NCBI RefSeq assembly: GCF_035046505.1 | Contig: NC_089829.1 | Coordinates: forward strand, 26,489,109-26,553,108 | Reading direction: 5' to 3' | DNA length: 64,000 nucleotides | Origin: Tiliqua scincoides | Lineage: Eukaryota; Chordata; Lepidosauria; Squamata; Scincidae | Shown here: in pieces, positions 1 to 9,669 of the stretch | How positions within the stretch are numbered: the first letter of the stretch is position 1 | How the letters are laid out: each line of letters starts with the position of its first letter | Notes under the pieces: model-generated | Seen by the model: the letters and a program-made list of their open reading frames with translations, nothing else | The model's database searches: none | Told to the model about the DNA's origin: nothing | Program-made: the position numbers and the translations under genes

Positions 1-48
1 AAACATGTCTGGTTTTTGTGCATTGTTTGGAAACTACATAAGAAAACT

Positions 49-116
49 ACATAAGAACATAAGGAGAACCCCACTGAATCAGGCCAAAGGCCCATCAAGT
101 TCAGCTTCCTGTATCT
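49..116 (-). repeat. CR1 LINE 3'-end fragment
   Basis: Reads as the reverse complement of a CR1 3' end: 'aagaacataaggagaacccc' is followed by 'actgaatcaggcc' and a stretch matching the same region of the much longer CR1 copy at 12.95-14.2 kb. Only the terminal piece is present. The tail just outside carries a short duplicated 'aactacataaga' unit. Confidence 0.75.
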
Positions 117-640
117 CACATGCAAAGGAGTTAGTTGCCAATCCACAAGCATGTTCCAGAATATAAAGTGTGGAGAAAAGTTTCCAGAATTGGACCAGAA
201 AATTCCAGCCTGGCAAAACAATGAAGAGAGCCATAGGAAAAAAGTCAGACCTTCGAGGATTCACTGATCTTGTGTGGGCGTGAAATTCTTGCTTGTCTGG
301 TTCCTTCCATTGTTGTGTGGCTTGAGATCCTTTGGGTATAGAAAAAAGAAAAAGAAAAAAAGAAAGACATAAGCAACAATCATCTCATATTACAAAAAGA
401 GAGCACCCCAACAGAAGAAATTCTCAATACATCTCAAAATTTGTTTTGCACATAGTAGAGTTGAATCTAATGAGATTGCTATAATGCCTCCAGCAGTCCA
501 TCTTGGAATTGTTATAAACAGCAGAGCCTGGAATCAGGTCTGACCCATGCAGGAGTCCGACTTAGGCAGTTGCTTTAGGGAGCAGACTGGTAGGGGTGCC
601 CACCTCCATGCTCCCACTTGCCTCTATGTCTCCTTCTCTG
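117..640. other. Intergenic, no recognised gene
   Basis: No coding exon or full repeat was recognised. It contains an A/G-rich low-complexity run around 340-370. Short open frames here match no protein family I know. Confidence 0.5.
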
Positions 641-800
641 ACACAGAGGCATCACTAGGGTTTGCGTCACCCCGTGCAAGAGCGCATTGTGTGACCCCCA
701 TGATGGACCTCCTCCGGTACAAGACCATACAGGATAAATTACAATATCATACACACAACCTAAATGCAGTGGCATCACTAGGGTTGGTGTAGCCCCATTC
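641..800 (+). mobile_element. hAT-type element fragments
   Basis: Two partial left ends ('aggcatcactagggtttgcg' at about 648 and 'cagtggcatcactagggttg' at 767) resemble the CAGTGGC-type hAT elements at 24.7, 31.4, 47.5 and 59.5 kb. The internal part after 'gcgtcacccc' matches the element at 47,485. No intact right end or target duplication was found, so this is a relic. Confidence 0.5.
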
Positions 801-1401
801 ATTTTATTATTTATATGTTTTAATATTTAAGAGTACAGGTCACTCAAACAAATCAGTAACCCACAAAAAAAACCAGTGGCCAACACATTCCTCCTCCACT
901 CTGTTCCCCTTTTTGTTTTCCAACCAAGGAATGGGAGGAGCAAAGGCTGGCACAGCAGCAGGTAAGGGGAAGCAGCAACTGGCACACCAGTGGAGGTCTT
1001 GGTCCAGCCCTGGTTGGACTTCCAACATCATATACACTTTTTCCTCTTCCCCCCCCCACCCTTGTGGTTTTGCTAAGGAGGGCATCTAAGAGGAATTTTA
1101 TCAGGAAATACAAAGTTTCTTTTGGACCCCTTCCCTTCTCTGTTGGATCATAATTTCATACGATCATTAGATCATATTTTCTATGAGTTATGATATATGA
1201 AACTATGTAGGCTTACACAAAATGAGAATGCTAGTCTTCACACAATATATTGCAAGGATTTTCTGAGATCCCAGGAAATTTCTGGCTCCCCAACTTTGGT
1301 TCCCGTGCATCTTTATGACCCCAGGCCCTGGTATGATGTACTCCTTGCACCCCCACCCCCACCCCTCATGGGCCCTGTGTTTGCTCTAGAGTCTTGTTTG
1401 G
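801..1401. other. Intergenic, no recognised gene
   Basis: No exon, LINE or SINE was recognised. There is a C-rich run near 1050 and a run of short CCCAC repeats near 1350. Confidence 0.45.
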
Positions 1402-1626
1402 AAAGTATTGTTCCAATTGTGTGTAGTGTGTATTTTTGACACTCTGCCCCTTGCAAGATTTATTCTCTTTAAAAAAGTTATATTTAGACCAATGAAAATG
1501 CTGCAAGGTCTAGACTCGACCTTGCAACATTTTCATTGGTCTAAATATAACTTTTTTAAAGAGAATAAATCTTACAAGGGGCAGAGCGTCAAAAATACAC
1601 ACTGCACACAATTGGAACAATACTTT
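1402..1626. repeat. Long near-perfect palindrome (109-bp arms)
   Basis: Bases 1402-1510 are almost exactly the reverse complement of 1518-1626, with a 7-base spacer (tagactc). I count about four mismatches between the arms, all transitions. A transcript would form a hairpin of roughly 109 bp. No matching target duplication is visible outside the arms, so it may be a fold-back transposon, a palindromic duplication, or a small-RNA hairpin locus. No homologous copy was noticed elsewhere in the window. Confidence 0.9.
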
Positions 1627-1689
1627 AAGTCATGCCTAAGGCCAGAACATTAACCGGGCAGGGGGAGACTATAATGAAATGTAGCACAA

Positions 1690-1778
1690 TCCAATGTTTG
1701 ACAGCTCCAAAGTAAATTCTACTGACTTCAATGGGATTTACTTCAAGGTAAATGTGTGTAGGATTGCAACCTTATAAG
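1690..1778. repeat. Short palindromic 'AGTAAGTCCCATTGA' repeat copy
   Basis: One copy of an approximately 85-bp repeat whose consensus is roughly 'caatcctatgcatgtctac' ... 'gaagtaagtcccattga' ... 'caatggggcttactccca' ... 'gtgtggataggattg'. The two halves are imperfect inverted repeats. More than a dozen other copies lie in this window. Confidence 0.65.
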
Positions 1779-2119
1779 TGCAACTGCCCTCAAAATTTTG
1801 AAAATGCCCTTGGTAGGAGGCTTAAACAGAAAATATTTAAGGGGAAAAAGCTATTGTTGTGACTAAGCAATATAACAAATATTTAGTAGTTCTAATTGGT
1901 TAAAAATTAAGCGTAGCATTTTCTCTTGGCTAAGATAAATTGGGGCTAAGAAATTAAAGCTGATGAAGGTGGTTTTGGCAAGAGGAAGTGAAATATACTA
2001 GCCGAAGGAAAAGACCACATTACATTCATCCTCACCCTGCTTCTATGGACTTGGTCTGTGGAAACCCAGGCATACATTTCCACTTAGCCACAAAGGACAC
2101 CCTTGGGCCTGTCTTTGGG

Positions 2120-2245
2120 TTTTTTTTTTTGTTTGTTTTTTATTTGTTTTTGGCCTAGCCTGCCTTACAGGGTTGTGGTGAGGATAAAAGAAGAGGCGTA
2201 AGAACCATGTTCACTGCTCTAATGATTTCCTTGGTGGAAGATGGG
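2120..2245 (+). repeat. SINE/LINE tail-like fragment
   Basis: 'ctgccttacagggttgtggt' followed by 'gaggataaaagaagagg' resembles the conserved tail common to reptile tRNA-derived SINEs (a 'cagggttgttgtgaggataa' motif). The element head is not visible. Confidence 0.45.
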
Positions 2246-2522
2246 ATTAAAAAAAAAAAAAATCACCAAAAGCCACAAACTCAGACCTGCGCTGCAAACA
2301 AGGAGGGAGTCAGGAGCATATCATTTAAAGCAGAAGGCCAAAAAGGGAAATCCACAAACTTGGCCAACTAGAATTTCTAAATGCACCTTTCTTGATCACT
2401 AAAGGCATAGGGAGAGAAGTGAGCAAGTGAGTCAAAGGTGAAGGCAGGTGAGCATTCAGATTGGCTTGAATCCACTTCTCTGTCCTGAACAAAAATGCCC
2501 CAGATTGCAGGCAGATTGCAGG

Positions 2523-2855
2523 CAGGGTGACCAGATAACATAACCACAAAAGAGGACAAGGCACCGGAAAGAAAAACGTATAGGACATTCAAGACATTTT
2601 TCATCCTAATGTATAGGACATTCAAGAAAAATGTAGGACATTCAAGAAAAATGACAAAATAAAACCTAAAAACACTCATATATGGAGTTCGTGTGCTTAA
2701 CTCAAACACTATATTACTATTAAATTTAAAACCGTATTACATATAATTTATTAATTAAAAAGAAGGCTATGCGCTGCCTGCTCACAGGGAAAAGGAGGAC
2801 ATTTAAGTTCTTTTCCTGGATACAAGGCTGAAAAAGAGGACGCCTGGTCACTCTG
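2523..2855 (+). mobile_element. hAT-type MITE, family A (CAGGGTGACCAG ends)
   Basis: The left end 'cagggtgaccagataacat' pairs with the right end 'cgcctggtcactctg' as terminal inverted repeats. The flanks are an 8-bp near-duplication, attgcagg (2515-2522) and actgcagg (2856-2863), 7 of 8 matching. The 8-bp duplication and CAGGG termini are typical of hAT transposons. No transposase is present. Sister copies lie at 4056, 29194 and 53014. Confidence 0.85.
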
Positions 2856-2899
2856 ACTGCAGGCAAACCTCCAGTTGCCACACTCTTTTCCCACAGGGC

Positions 2900-3440
2900 C
2901 ACGGCCACCAGAAGTTTGGCCAAGCGCACTATCCAGTCTTGGGACCAGCAGAAAGAGGCTGGAGGATGCTGGCGCGCAGGAGTTTCCCATCATGCCTCAC
3001 CCCTAACAGCGCCCGCTCTCCCGAGGATGCTCAGGACTGCAGGCTGCGGCGGCCGCTCTTACCGCAGGGCTCAGGACTGCCGCGGTTGCAGCTGTTACTG
3101 GTGCATTGCCCGCCTCGCCCTCCGCAGCCATGTCTCGGCCAGGAAACGCTGGCCCGATGGAAGCGAGAGAACGCCAATGAGAGGACGGGAGAGGCAGGCC
3201 CAGAGGCTGCGACGCCCAGCCCAGGCAGTGCACGCAAGCAGGCGGAGGCGGCCCCGAGGAGAGCAGCTGTGTGGCTGCAGCCAGGAGCCTTCCTCTGGCA
3301 TTGAAATTCTGCTCAGGCTGCAGGCAGGCGGCGTCCTCCTCCGTGCAGCTCTGGAAGGAGGAAAGTCTGGCTGGGGGGACTAAAGACGAGACGGAGCTTT
3401 GTATGGAAGACTCTCTGCTCCTGGGCAGCAGCTGTGCAAT
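2900..3440 (-). promoter_or_regulatory. CpG-rich block, possible promoter of a divergent gene
   Basis: A stretch rich in CG dinucleotides ('gcggcggccgctcttaccgc', 'gaggcggccccgagg' and others) stands out from the AT-rich surroundings. On the minus strand it contains a good start codon context and a splice donor (separate entry). 'gtttcccatcatgc' near 2982 resembles promoter motifs bound by ZNF143-type factors, but this is weak. In human the gene divergent from COTL1 is KLHL36, so this could be that neighbour's promoter. That is inference from position only. Confidence 0.45.
3063..3131 (-). CDS. Candidate first coding exon of a minus-strand gene
   Basis: On the minus strand an ATG at 3131-3129 lies in a strong context (G at -3, G at +4). 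It opens 23 codons, beginning MAAEGEAG and ending AVLSPA, and runs directly into a good splice donor, GCG|GTAAGAG, at 3062-3061. The frame is phase 0 at the donor. The exon lies in the middle of the CpG-rich block, as first exons often do. The peptide is alanine-rich and low in information, and I do not recognise it. It does not match the KLHL36 N-terminus I remember (which begins MMEG), although a different first exon is possible. The downstream exons would lie left of position 1, outside the window. It could also be a chance open frame in GC-rich DNA, or a non-coding first exon. Confidence 0.3.
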
Positions 3441-3680
3441 GGAATCTATAGCTTCAGTTTGCACACTTACCCGGGAGTGAACCCCACTGCAAGAAAGGGG
3501 ATCCTTTGAATAGGCACACATAGGATTGTGCAATCAGTGCACGTGCAGTTGGAAGGACGGTGCTTTCATGAACAACTGTGGTTTCTAGAAAAGAAATAGG
3601 AAAAGGAATAAAGAAATGGAATATAAGGGCAAACACTTTCTGCTGGGTCTTCATAAACTGATACCAATAATAGATTAAAG

Positions 3681-4022
3681 CAGTGGTTCTCACACCTTTA
3701 GCACTGGGACCCACTTTTTAGAATGAGAATCTGTCAGGACTCACCAGAAGTGATGTCATGACTGGAAGTGACATCATCAAGCAGGACAATTTTAAACAAT
3801 CCTAGGCTGCAATCCACACTTGCTATCATTGTTAAAAGAATGTACAGTACATAGTAGCTTGTTAAAAGTACAGGTCTGCAACATTTCCCCAAATGCAGTC
3901 ACATACCATGGTAGCATCAAGTCTAATATATTAAAAATAAAATGTTGAAATGAACAGGGAACCACCTGAAATTGGCTCACAACCCAACTAGTGGGTCCTG
4001 ACCCACAGTTTGAGAAGCACTG
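3681..4022 (+). mobile_element. hAT-type MITE, family B (CAGTGGTTCTCA ends)
   Basis: The ends 'cagtggttctcacacc' and 'gtttgagaagcactg' are inverted repeats. The flanks gattaaag (3673-3680) and aattaaag (4023-4030) match at 7 of 8 bases, giving a hAT-type 8-bp duplication. The internal 'gtgatgtcatgac' and 'tgcagtcacataccatgg' motifs recur in copies at 30959, 39381, 52281 and 56805. It has no coding capacity. Confidence 0.88.
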
Positions 4023-4055
4023 AATTAAAGTCTTTAGTCTCCCTTCATTTGCAAG

Positions 4056-4347
4056 CAGGGTGACCAGACATTCTCTTGTTCCAGGACATGTTCTCTTTTT
4101 TAACCTCAAGTCCTGGGAAAGAACTTAAATGTCATCCTTTTCCCTGTGAGCAAGCAGCACAGAGCCTTCTTGCAATTAATAAATTCTATGTACTATAAGT
4201 TTAATAATAAGTAATCTAATGTTTAAATTAACCATATGAAATCAACATATGAGTGTTTTTATTTTGTCATGTCCTACATTTTTCTTGGATGTCCTACATT
4301 TTGGGGTGTCTGGTCCTCTTTTGCAGTTATGACATCTGATCGCCCTG
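4056..4347 (-). mobile_element. hAT-type MITE, family A
   Basis: The ends 'cagggtgaccagacatt' and 'catctgatcgccctg' pair. The 8-bp flanks are tttgcaag (4048-4055) and tttgcaat (4348-4355), 7 of 8 matching. It lies 33 bp from the right end of the family B copy, so two independent hAT insertions sit side by side. Internal order suggests the opposite orientation to the 2523 copy. Confidence 0.85.
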
Positions 4348-4615
4348 TTTGCAATCCTGCCTGATTTCCCTGTAGTTTTTCCTCCTTTCCAGTCTGTCTT
4401 AGGTCGCCAACTAAGAAAAGCTTTGAACAAATAGTGGTTTGTGGCCTCTGAGGGGAAAAAGTTGGAACTGTGACATGCTTCCAAGGAGGAAGCTCCCCTG
4501 AACTTAATGGAATGTATTTCTCAGTAAACTTACAATTAACCTTGAAGGAAAATACCATCCTTGGACTATCAAACATGCTGTGCAGCATGGAGAACAATTG
4601 TTCATATATCGAACA

Positions 4616-4641
4616 ATCTCTCTCTCTCTCTCTCTCTCTCT
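4616..4641. repeat. (TC)n microsatellite
   Basis: Uninterrupted TC dinucleotide run. Confidence 0.95.
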
Positions 4642-4678
4642 GTGAATGTGCAAACTGGATCATTTTAGACACCTAGAG

Positions 4679-4800
4679 CAGAGGCATCAAACTCGTTTCA
4701 CACTGAGGGCAAAAGATGGCATTCATGCTGCCTGCTGAGGGCCCAAAGTGACATTAAGCAGAAAGTGACAGTAGTTGATGGCCAGAAATAAGCACTTTTT
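4679..4800 (+). mobile_element. hAT-type left-end fragment
   Basis: 'cagaggcatcaaactcg' followed by 'cacactgagggc' resembles the left end of hAT elements of the CAGNGGTCATCAAACT type seen widely in vertebrates. The matching right end was not found, so this is a truncated relic. Confidence 0.45.
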
Positions 4801-5334
4801 TCTCACATAGAAATTCATTACCTGCAAATGTCAGATGAGAGGAGCCAAAAACGTTCTAGACCAGCAGGGGGGGATAGTGGCATCTGAAATTTAACTGGGA
4901 AATGAAAACTCCTCACGTGATTACCTCCCAAACTCAAAAGCTGGGATGATTCAAGTGATAACTGAAAGCCCAAGCATAACTTGGCAGGAACTTGGCCATT
5001 CAGGTAAGTATCCAAGATTTAAGTGGCAGCCATCATTCCATGTGCAATCCAATGCATGTTAATGCAGCAGTAAGTCCACTGTGTGCTTATAACAGGGCTT
5101 GCTCCTTGATAAACATACATAGGAATGTGACCCGCATTTACTAAGAGCAGTAATATTTCTGCTCCATTTATCTCCAGTGAAAGAGAGGTGAAGCCTCAGG
5201 CTCTGGAGGAGTTGTGACAATAGGGAAAAGATTGTGTAAGTATTGCTTGCCCCTGGAAGACGAGAACAGGTTGAAACATGAATGTATCAGGCCTGACAAA
5301 ACATTTCTATTTTCTGAACATCAGGTTGAGTCAC

Positions 5335-5680
5335 TGAACATATGACTCTAAGAGAGCCCTACTGGATCACACCAAAAGCCCATCTGAGCCATTGAGGCCC
5401 ACGATCTTCACCAAATCTTGTGGCAGGCAGTTCCGTAAGTTAACATCACACTGTATGAAGAAGTACTTTTAAAAAAAAAAAAAATCTGCCCTGAATCCAC
5501 TACCCATCAATTGCATTATATACCCTGGGAGCAAAGTTCTAGTGCTATGAGAGAGGGGAGAAAACAACTGTCTAGTCACGCGCTCCATTTTGTGCACCTC
5601 ACTCTCATTCTTACCTTTGCTCCCTTTGTTTGGGCTGTGTGAGCACTGCCTACCCATCTAGTGGTGTAGTGGCAAATTTT
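5335..5680 (-). repeat. CR1-like LINE 3'-end fragment
   Basis: Reverse-strand CR1-type sequence: the 3' end ('agagccctactggatcac') is at 5350, and the 'ggcagttccgtaagttaaca' block corresponds to the terminal reverse transcriptase ORF. A poly-A-like run of 14 interrupts it at 5470. It differs clearly from the 6.25-6.7 kb copy, so it is a different or older subfamily. Confidence 0.6.
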
Positions 5681-5754
5681 GAAGTGTAGGAGCTCATCAG
5701 GACACACTCACATACACACACCCAAAGCCATGCTTCTCTAGAGATATGTGTTCA

Positions 5755-5818
5755 GTGGACTTGCTCACAGGTAAATGGAGTTGCTCACAGGTAAATTTGC
5801 ATAGGATTATAGGCTTAC
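5755..5818. repeat. Partial short palindromic repeat copy
   Basis: 'cacaggtaaatttgcatagg' at the right side matches half of the approximately 85-bp palindromic repeat. An internal 21-bp direct duplication (ttgctcacaggtaaat twice) is present. Confidence 0.5.
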
Positions 5819-6249
5819 TGTAACATGAGCTACATATTGTTTCTTAGGAAGCCCTTGAGAAAGAAGGGCTTACATATTAACAGGTGCCCCTAGGCAATTT
5901 TTTCAGTTTGCCTCCTGCTGAGCCGGAAGCTTCTTCTCTGCTCAGGTCCTCTTACAAAAATTTCAAAGACAGCTCCTGAGCGTTCCTGCTGATGGAATCA
6001 CTGCTCGGTAGGACAAAACTCTGAGCGCTGTTCCATCCAGCTTTCCCTCAACTACACCCCTGCACGTTTCAGCCTGGGAGCACCCTCCCAAAGTTCCCAA
6101 ATTATTTGCACAGGACAAACCACTTCTGTGGAGCCAACCAGGCCCATGTGTTCCAAACATCATGTGCAACATAGACAGGATCAAAAGATTATTCTCACTC
6201 TGTGCAAAGTACAGCATACTACGGTAAGTGGTGGAGGCTCCTCCTTACA

Positions 6250-6700
6250 TAAAACATAAGAAGAGCCTCGCTGGATCAGGCCATAGGCCCATCTAGTCCA
6301 GTTTCCTGTATCTCACAGTGGCCCACCAGATGACTCAGGGAGCACCCAGGATCACAAGAGACCTGCATGCTGTTGCCACTCCCTTGCACCTGCATTCTGA
6401 GGTAGCCTACTTCTAAAACCCAGGCGTTGCACATACCCATCATGGCTTGTAACCTGTGATGAACTTCTCCTCCAGAACTCTGTCCAATCCCCTTTTAAAG
6501 GCATCTAGGCCAGATGCCTTCACCACATCCTGTAGCAAGGAGTTCCACTGATTAATCACACACTTTGTAAAGAAATATTTTCTTTTGTCTGTTCTAACTC
6601 TTCCATCACTCAATTTTAGTGGCTGCCCCCTGTTTCTGGTGTTGTGTAAGAGGGAACATCCCTCTATCCACACTATCCATACCTTTCTCCAATTCATACT
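6250..6700 (-). repeat. CR1 LINE 3' end, 5'-truncated
   Basis: The minus strand encodes an open 85-codon stretch (6697-6440) ending ...FITGYKP. It matches the C-terminal end of the reverse transcriptase ORF of the 13.1-14.2 kb copy (KRKYFF..., NSL.QDVV.AS.LDAFKRGLD). The 3' UTR with 'ggatcaggccataggcccat' follows at 6250-6440. It is 5'-truncated near 6700, as is usual for LINE insertions. Confidence 0.9.
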
Positions 6701-6924
6701 GAAATTTACTTCTGAGTAAACATACCCAGGAATTGTCTGTCAACTATCCTAGAGCAAAGACGTGTTACAGAAAACACTGTGTTTGAATGATGGTAAAAAC
6801 AGAATCTGTGATAACAAACTCTGTTCTTAGAACGCACATTTTTCCCTAGACAATGAAGCATTTATAGTACCTCCAGGCTTTTATTCCTTTGTTCCAATTC
6901 CAAACACTGTTAAGCTTTGTTGTC

Positions 6925-7360
6925 TGTTGATGGTATGCAAAGGGCCAGGTTCAGAGACTGGGTGCCTCGGAATACCAGATGCTGGACAACAAACGACAGC
7001 AGCGCCATTTGCTGTCAGGCCCTGCTGGAGAGCTTTCCGGAAGCATCCGACTGGCCAGTGTGGAGAGTGGAATGCTGGGCAAGGTGGACCTTTGATCTAC
7101 TCCAGAAGGGCATAATCCTATTAAAGAATAGATTAGATAAATTTGTGCCTGAGAAGGCTGCCAATAGTTATAATCTTCCAATGACTAGGAATGCTGATGG
7201 TGACATGGAACCTCCTTGTATAGAAGCAGTCTACCTCTAAACACCAGTTGCTGGAGGTTACAGAAAATGTGAACTTCCTGGAGAAATCTGGCTGCCCACT
7301 GTTGGAAGCAAGATGCTGGATTAGAGGAAACCCACTCATTCAGAAAAGCACTTTGAGCCC
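6925..7360 (+). repeat. Two adjoining LINE (CR1/L2 group) 3'-end fragments
   Basis: The segment around 7118-7260 ('aatagattagataaatttgtg', then 'gacatggaacctccttgtat' and 'accagttgctggagg') is the typical 3' end of a CR1/L2-group LINE. The end motif 'tctggctgcccactgttgga' near 7285 also occurs in diverged form at 7030-7100, which indicates two tandem or overlapping insertions. Related fragments are at 24.2, 25.6, 36.7 and 63.6 kb. Confidence 0.6.
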
Positions 7361-7758
7361 CATTTACCCTTGATGAAGCAGCCATGTTTGCATATAACAT
7401 GCTCTTGGTTGAGCAAATCCTTTAGCCTATAACCTTTTATTTATTTTACTATCAGGTAATTGCTTGATCAAATGGATACAACCTTATACAATACTCAAGG
7501 GTAATACCAATTTCATGGCCCAGAAAACCCATTTTGGTTTTCTTTCTTTAAAATAATATATGGGGGTCCCATTTGTTACATTGCACGTGGCTCCCCCCCC
7601 ATTAGGAAAAGAGTGTTCCCATGGAAAAACTGCTCTAATAATACTAATAACAATTTGCAGAGCGTTGTCTTAACATACAAAGTGCTTTTCAAGTAGTGTT
7701 TTGATGTCATCTTCAGAACAGCAGCAGACTTATACCATATTGCATTGAGAAGGACTGA

Positions 7759-7920
7759 GGGCCCAATCCTAACCAACTTTCCAGCATCAACGCTGCCATC
7801 ACGCAGCCCCAAGGTAAGGGAAAAAATGTTCTCTCTGTCTGCCCCCCCCCCACCACAGGATGCAGTTTATGCCCCATTGGTACAGCAGCACCGGCACTGG
7901 AAAATTGGATAGGATTGGGC
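7759..7920. mobile_element. Harbinger-like MITE (GGGCCCAATCC ends)
   Basis: The ends 'gggcccaatcctaacc' and 'ggataggattgggc' are inverted repeats, and the body carries 'cagccccaaggtaaggg' and 'caccacaggatgcag'. Flanking triplets are TGA and TGT. Six related copies in the window have 3-base flanks, which fits a PIF/Harbinger-type origin. There is no coding sequence. Confidence 0.6.
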
Positions 7921-7997
7921 TGTGAGTGGCTTGCCAAAGGCAAGTTTGTGAGTTTGTGGTAGATTTGAATGAGGGGACAATAGTGACTCACAACTTG

Positions 7998-8149
7998 AGA
8001 CCCAATCCTATCCAACTTTTCAGTGCAGATGCAGCTGCAATGCAGCCCTGAGGAAGCCTTCATGATTGACCCCACACCACAGGATGCAGCGCATAACCCA
8101 TCACCACAACTGCATCAGTTGGATTGGAAAGTTGGATAGGATTGGGCCC
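7998..8149. mobile_element. Harbinger-like MITE, second copy
   Basis: Begins 'agacccaatcctatccaac' and ends 'gttggataggattgggccc', sharing the 'ccacaggatgcagcgcat' core with the copy 80 bp to its left. The flanking triplets (TTG, TCC) do not match, so the duplication has decayed or the edges are misplaced. Confidence 0.55.
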
Positions 8150-8162
8150 TCCGTCCATTACC

Positions 8163-8526
8163 CAGTGATTCCAAAACCTTTTAGCACTGGGACCCACTTT
8201 TTAAAATGACACTTTATTGGGACCCATGAAACTTTTTTTTTTTTAAAGACACCTAGAAAGAAATTATTTAATCATTTACAAGTAATAATAAGCCCCCCCT
8301 CAAAAGATGCTCAAACATTTATCTCCCTGTTTAAACATGCTTGCAAACTGCAAGAGCTCAGCCCTTTGTGGGGCAAGTAGCTGCTGTAGGACTTGAGGCT
8401 ATTAGTTATCTGATCTTTCCATTACCTGTATTTTTATTGGAGGCTCTGCTCAGCTGCTGTGGGACCCACCAAAAATTGGGTCAAGACCCACCGGTGGATC
8501 CCAACCCACAGTTTGGGAACCAACCG
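8163..8526 (+). mobile_element. hAT-type MITE, family C
   Basis: Starts 'cagtgattccaaaacc' and ends 'cacagtttgggaaccaaccg'. The interior 'cttgcaaactgcaagagctc' and 'ttatctgatctttcc' are shared with the outer element at 30.8-32.2 kb, and the 36,023 copy is the inverted relative. Flanks ccattacc and ccttagcc match at 5 of 8, so it is an old copy. Confidence 0.65.
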
Positions 8527-8549
8527 CCTTAGCCCTTGACCATCAGTCT

Positions 8550-8637
8550 GCAATCCTATCCACACTTAAACTGGGAGTAATCCCCATTGACTATAATGGG
8601 ATTTACTTCTGAGTAGACATGCATAGGTTTGAGTTCT
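8550..8637. repeat. Short palindromic repeat copy
   Basis: 'gcaatcctatccacactta' to 'gagtagacatgcatagg' is a full-length copy of the approximately 85-bp palindromic repeat. The halves meet at 'cattgactataatggg'. Confidence 0.7.
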
Positions 8638-9059
8638 CAATCTATAATGAAACAAGGATCTTTAGATATATATTTTAAGATTCAGCCTGAAGGCTCCCAT
8701 ACAATCACAGAAACCCTTTTTTTTTCCTTTGAGGGGGCTTGCACCAGAGCTGAGCATCGTGGGTTGGTTGCCCCCCCATTATGCCTCAAGCCAGTGATTG
8801 GTTAGTTGCCATAGTAACCTGCCCACCTCGTAGGAAGCACAAACCTCTTCCAAGATCTCCTTTCAAGACCCCTTTCCAAGCTTGGGTGGCTCTAATTACC
8901 ATCATTAGTGTGTTCTTTAACCCATTACTGCCCAGCCCCCAGGTGTACACACTGGATCCTTGTTGCGTATATGCAACGTTGGGCAGAAATGGCTTAATTA
9001 ATTCGTTTCACAGACTTCCCACACACAATATTTTGCAGCAACAAAAAGAGAGAGAGCGC

Positions 9060-9592
9060 CTGGTATGACATCATTGCACTGAAATCCCAGCAATGCTTTT
9101 TGCAGCGCAGAAAAGAAAAGGCAAGAGTGGGAGGTGAGATTGGACCACTGGGGAGCAGCTGGGAGGGGTGTATCGTCAATGTCAGGGGGGAGGAGAACCA
9201 CCCCCCCCCCGCCTCCTTCTGATGAGGGACCAATCCAGACGCAGCAGACCAGGGCTGAACCTTCTCTTCCCTGCCCGGCGCCGAAGGGGTTAAGCGGGCT
9301 CTGCGCTCGCTGACTGTCCATTCCAGCAGGACTGCTGCAGCAGCCGGGACAGCCACACCGGCCCCGCGCTCGCTCTCCCTGCCTCCCGCTCCGCTTGCAG
9401 CTGCACCAAGGAACGATCGAGCCCCTTGCAGAGCATCCCCGCACAGCTCCTGGGTGCAAAGCTGAGCACCGGCTCCTTGGATCTATCTGCACCAGCACCC
9501 AGTCGGGAGGTAGGCGGGGACGCCAGCAGTTTCCATTCATCCGGATCCCACCTTTCTTCGCCCCCCCCCACCTCGAGCCCTCCTCCTCCGAA
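9060..9592 (+). promoter_or_regulatory. COTL1: COTL1 promoter, CpG island and 5' UTR
   Basis: GC content and CG dinucleotides rise sharply from about 9230 to the start codon ('ctgcccggcgccgaagg', 'ccccgcgctcgctctccctg'). Possible sites include TGACATCA (CRE/AP-1-like) at 9066-9073 and a CCAAT box at 9230-9234. No TATA box is evident, as expected for a CpG-island gene. The transcription start cannot be fixed from sequence alone. It probably lies between about 9250 and 9450, giving a 5' UTR rich in C and G. Confidence 0.7.
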
Positions 9593-9669
9593 ATGGCCAC
9601 GAAGATCGACAAAGAGGCATGCCGAGAGGCGTACAACCTGGTGAGAGACGACGGCACGGACGTGAACTG
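9593..9669 (+). CDS. COTL1: COTL1 coding exon 1
   Basis: Encodes residues 1-25 plus two bases of Trp26. The donor is CTG|GTAAGA, at phase 2. It lies at the 3' edge of the CpG island. Confidence 0.97.

Noticed and set aside
3095-3533. Upstream extension of the minus-strand frame before the 3131 ATG
   Set aside because: The extension has no recognisable protein content, and the ATG at 3131 has a better start context. I kept only the short exon, at low confidence.
8998-9657. 219-codon minus-strand open frame overlapping COTL1 exon 1
   Set aside because: It lies antisense to the GC-rich first exon and 5' UTR, where stop codons are rare. The peptide is low-complexity and unrecognised.
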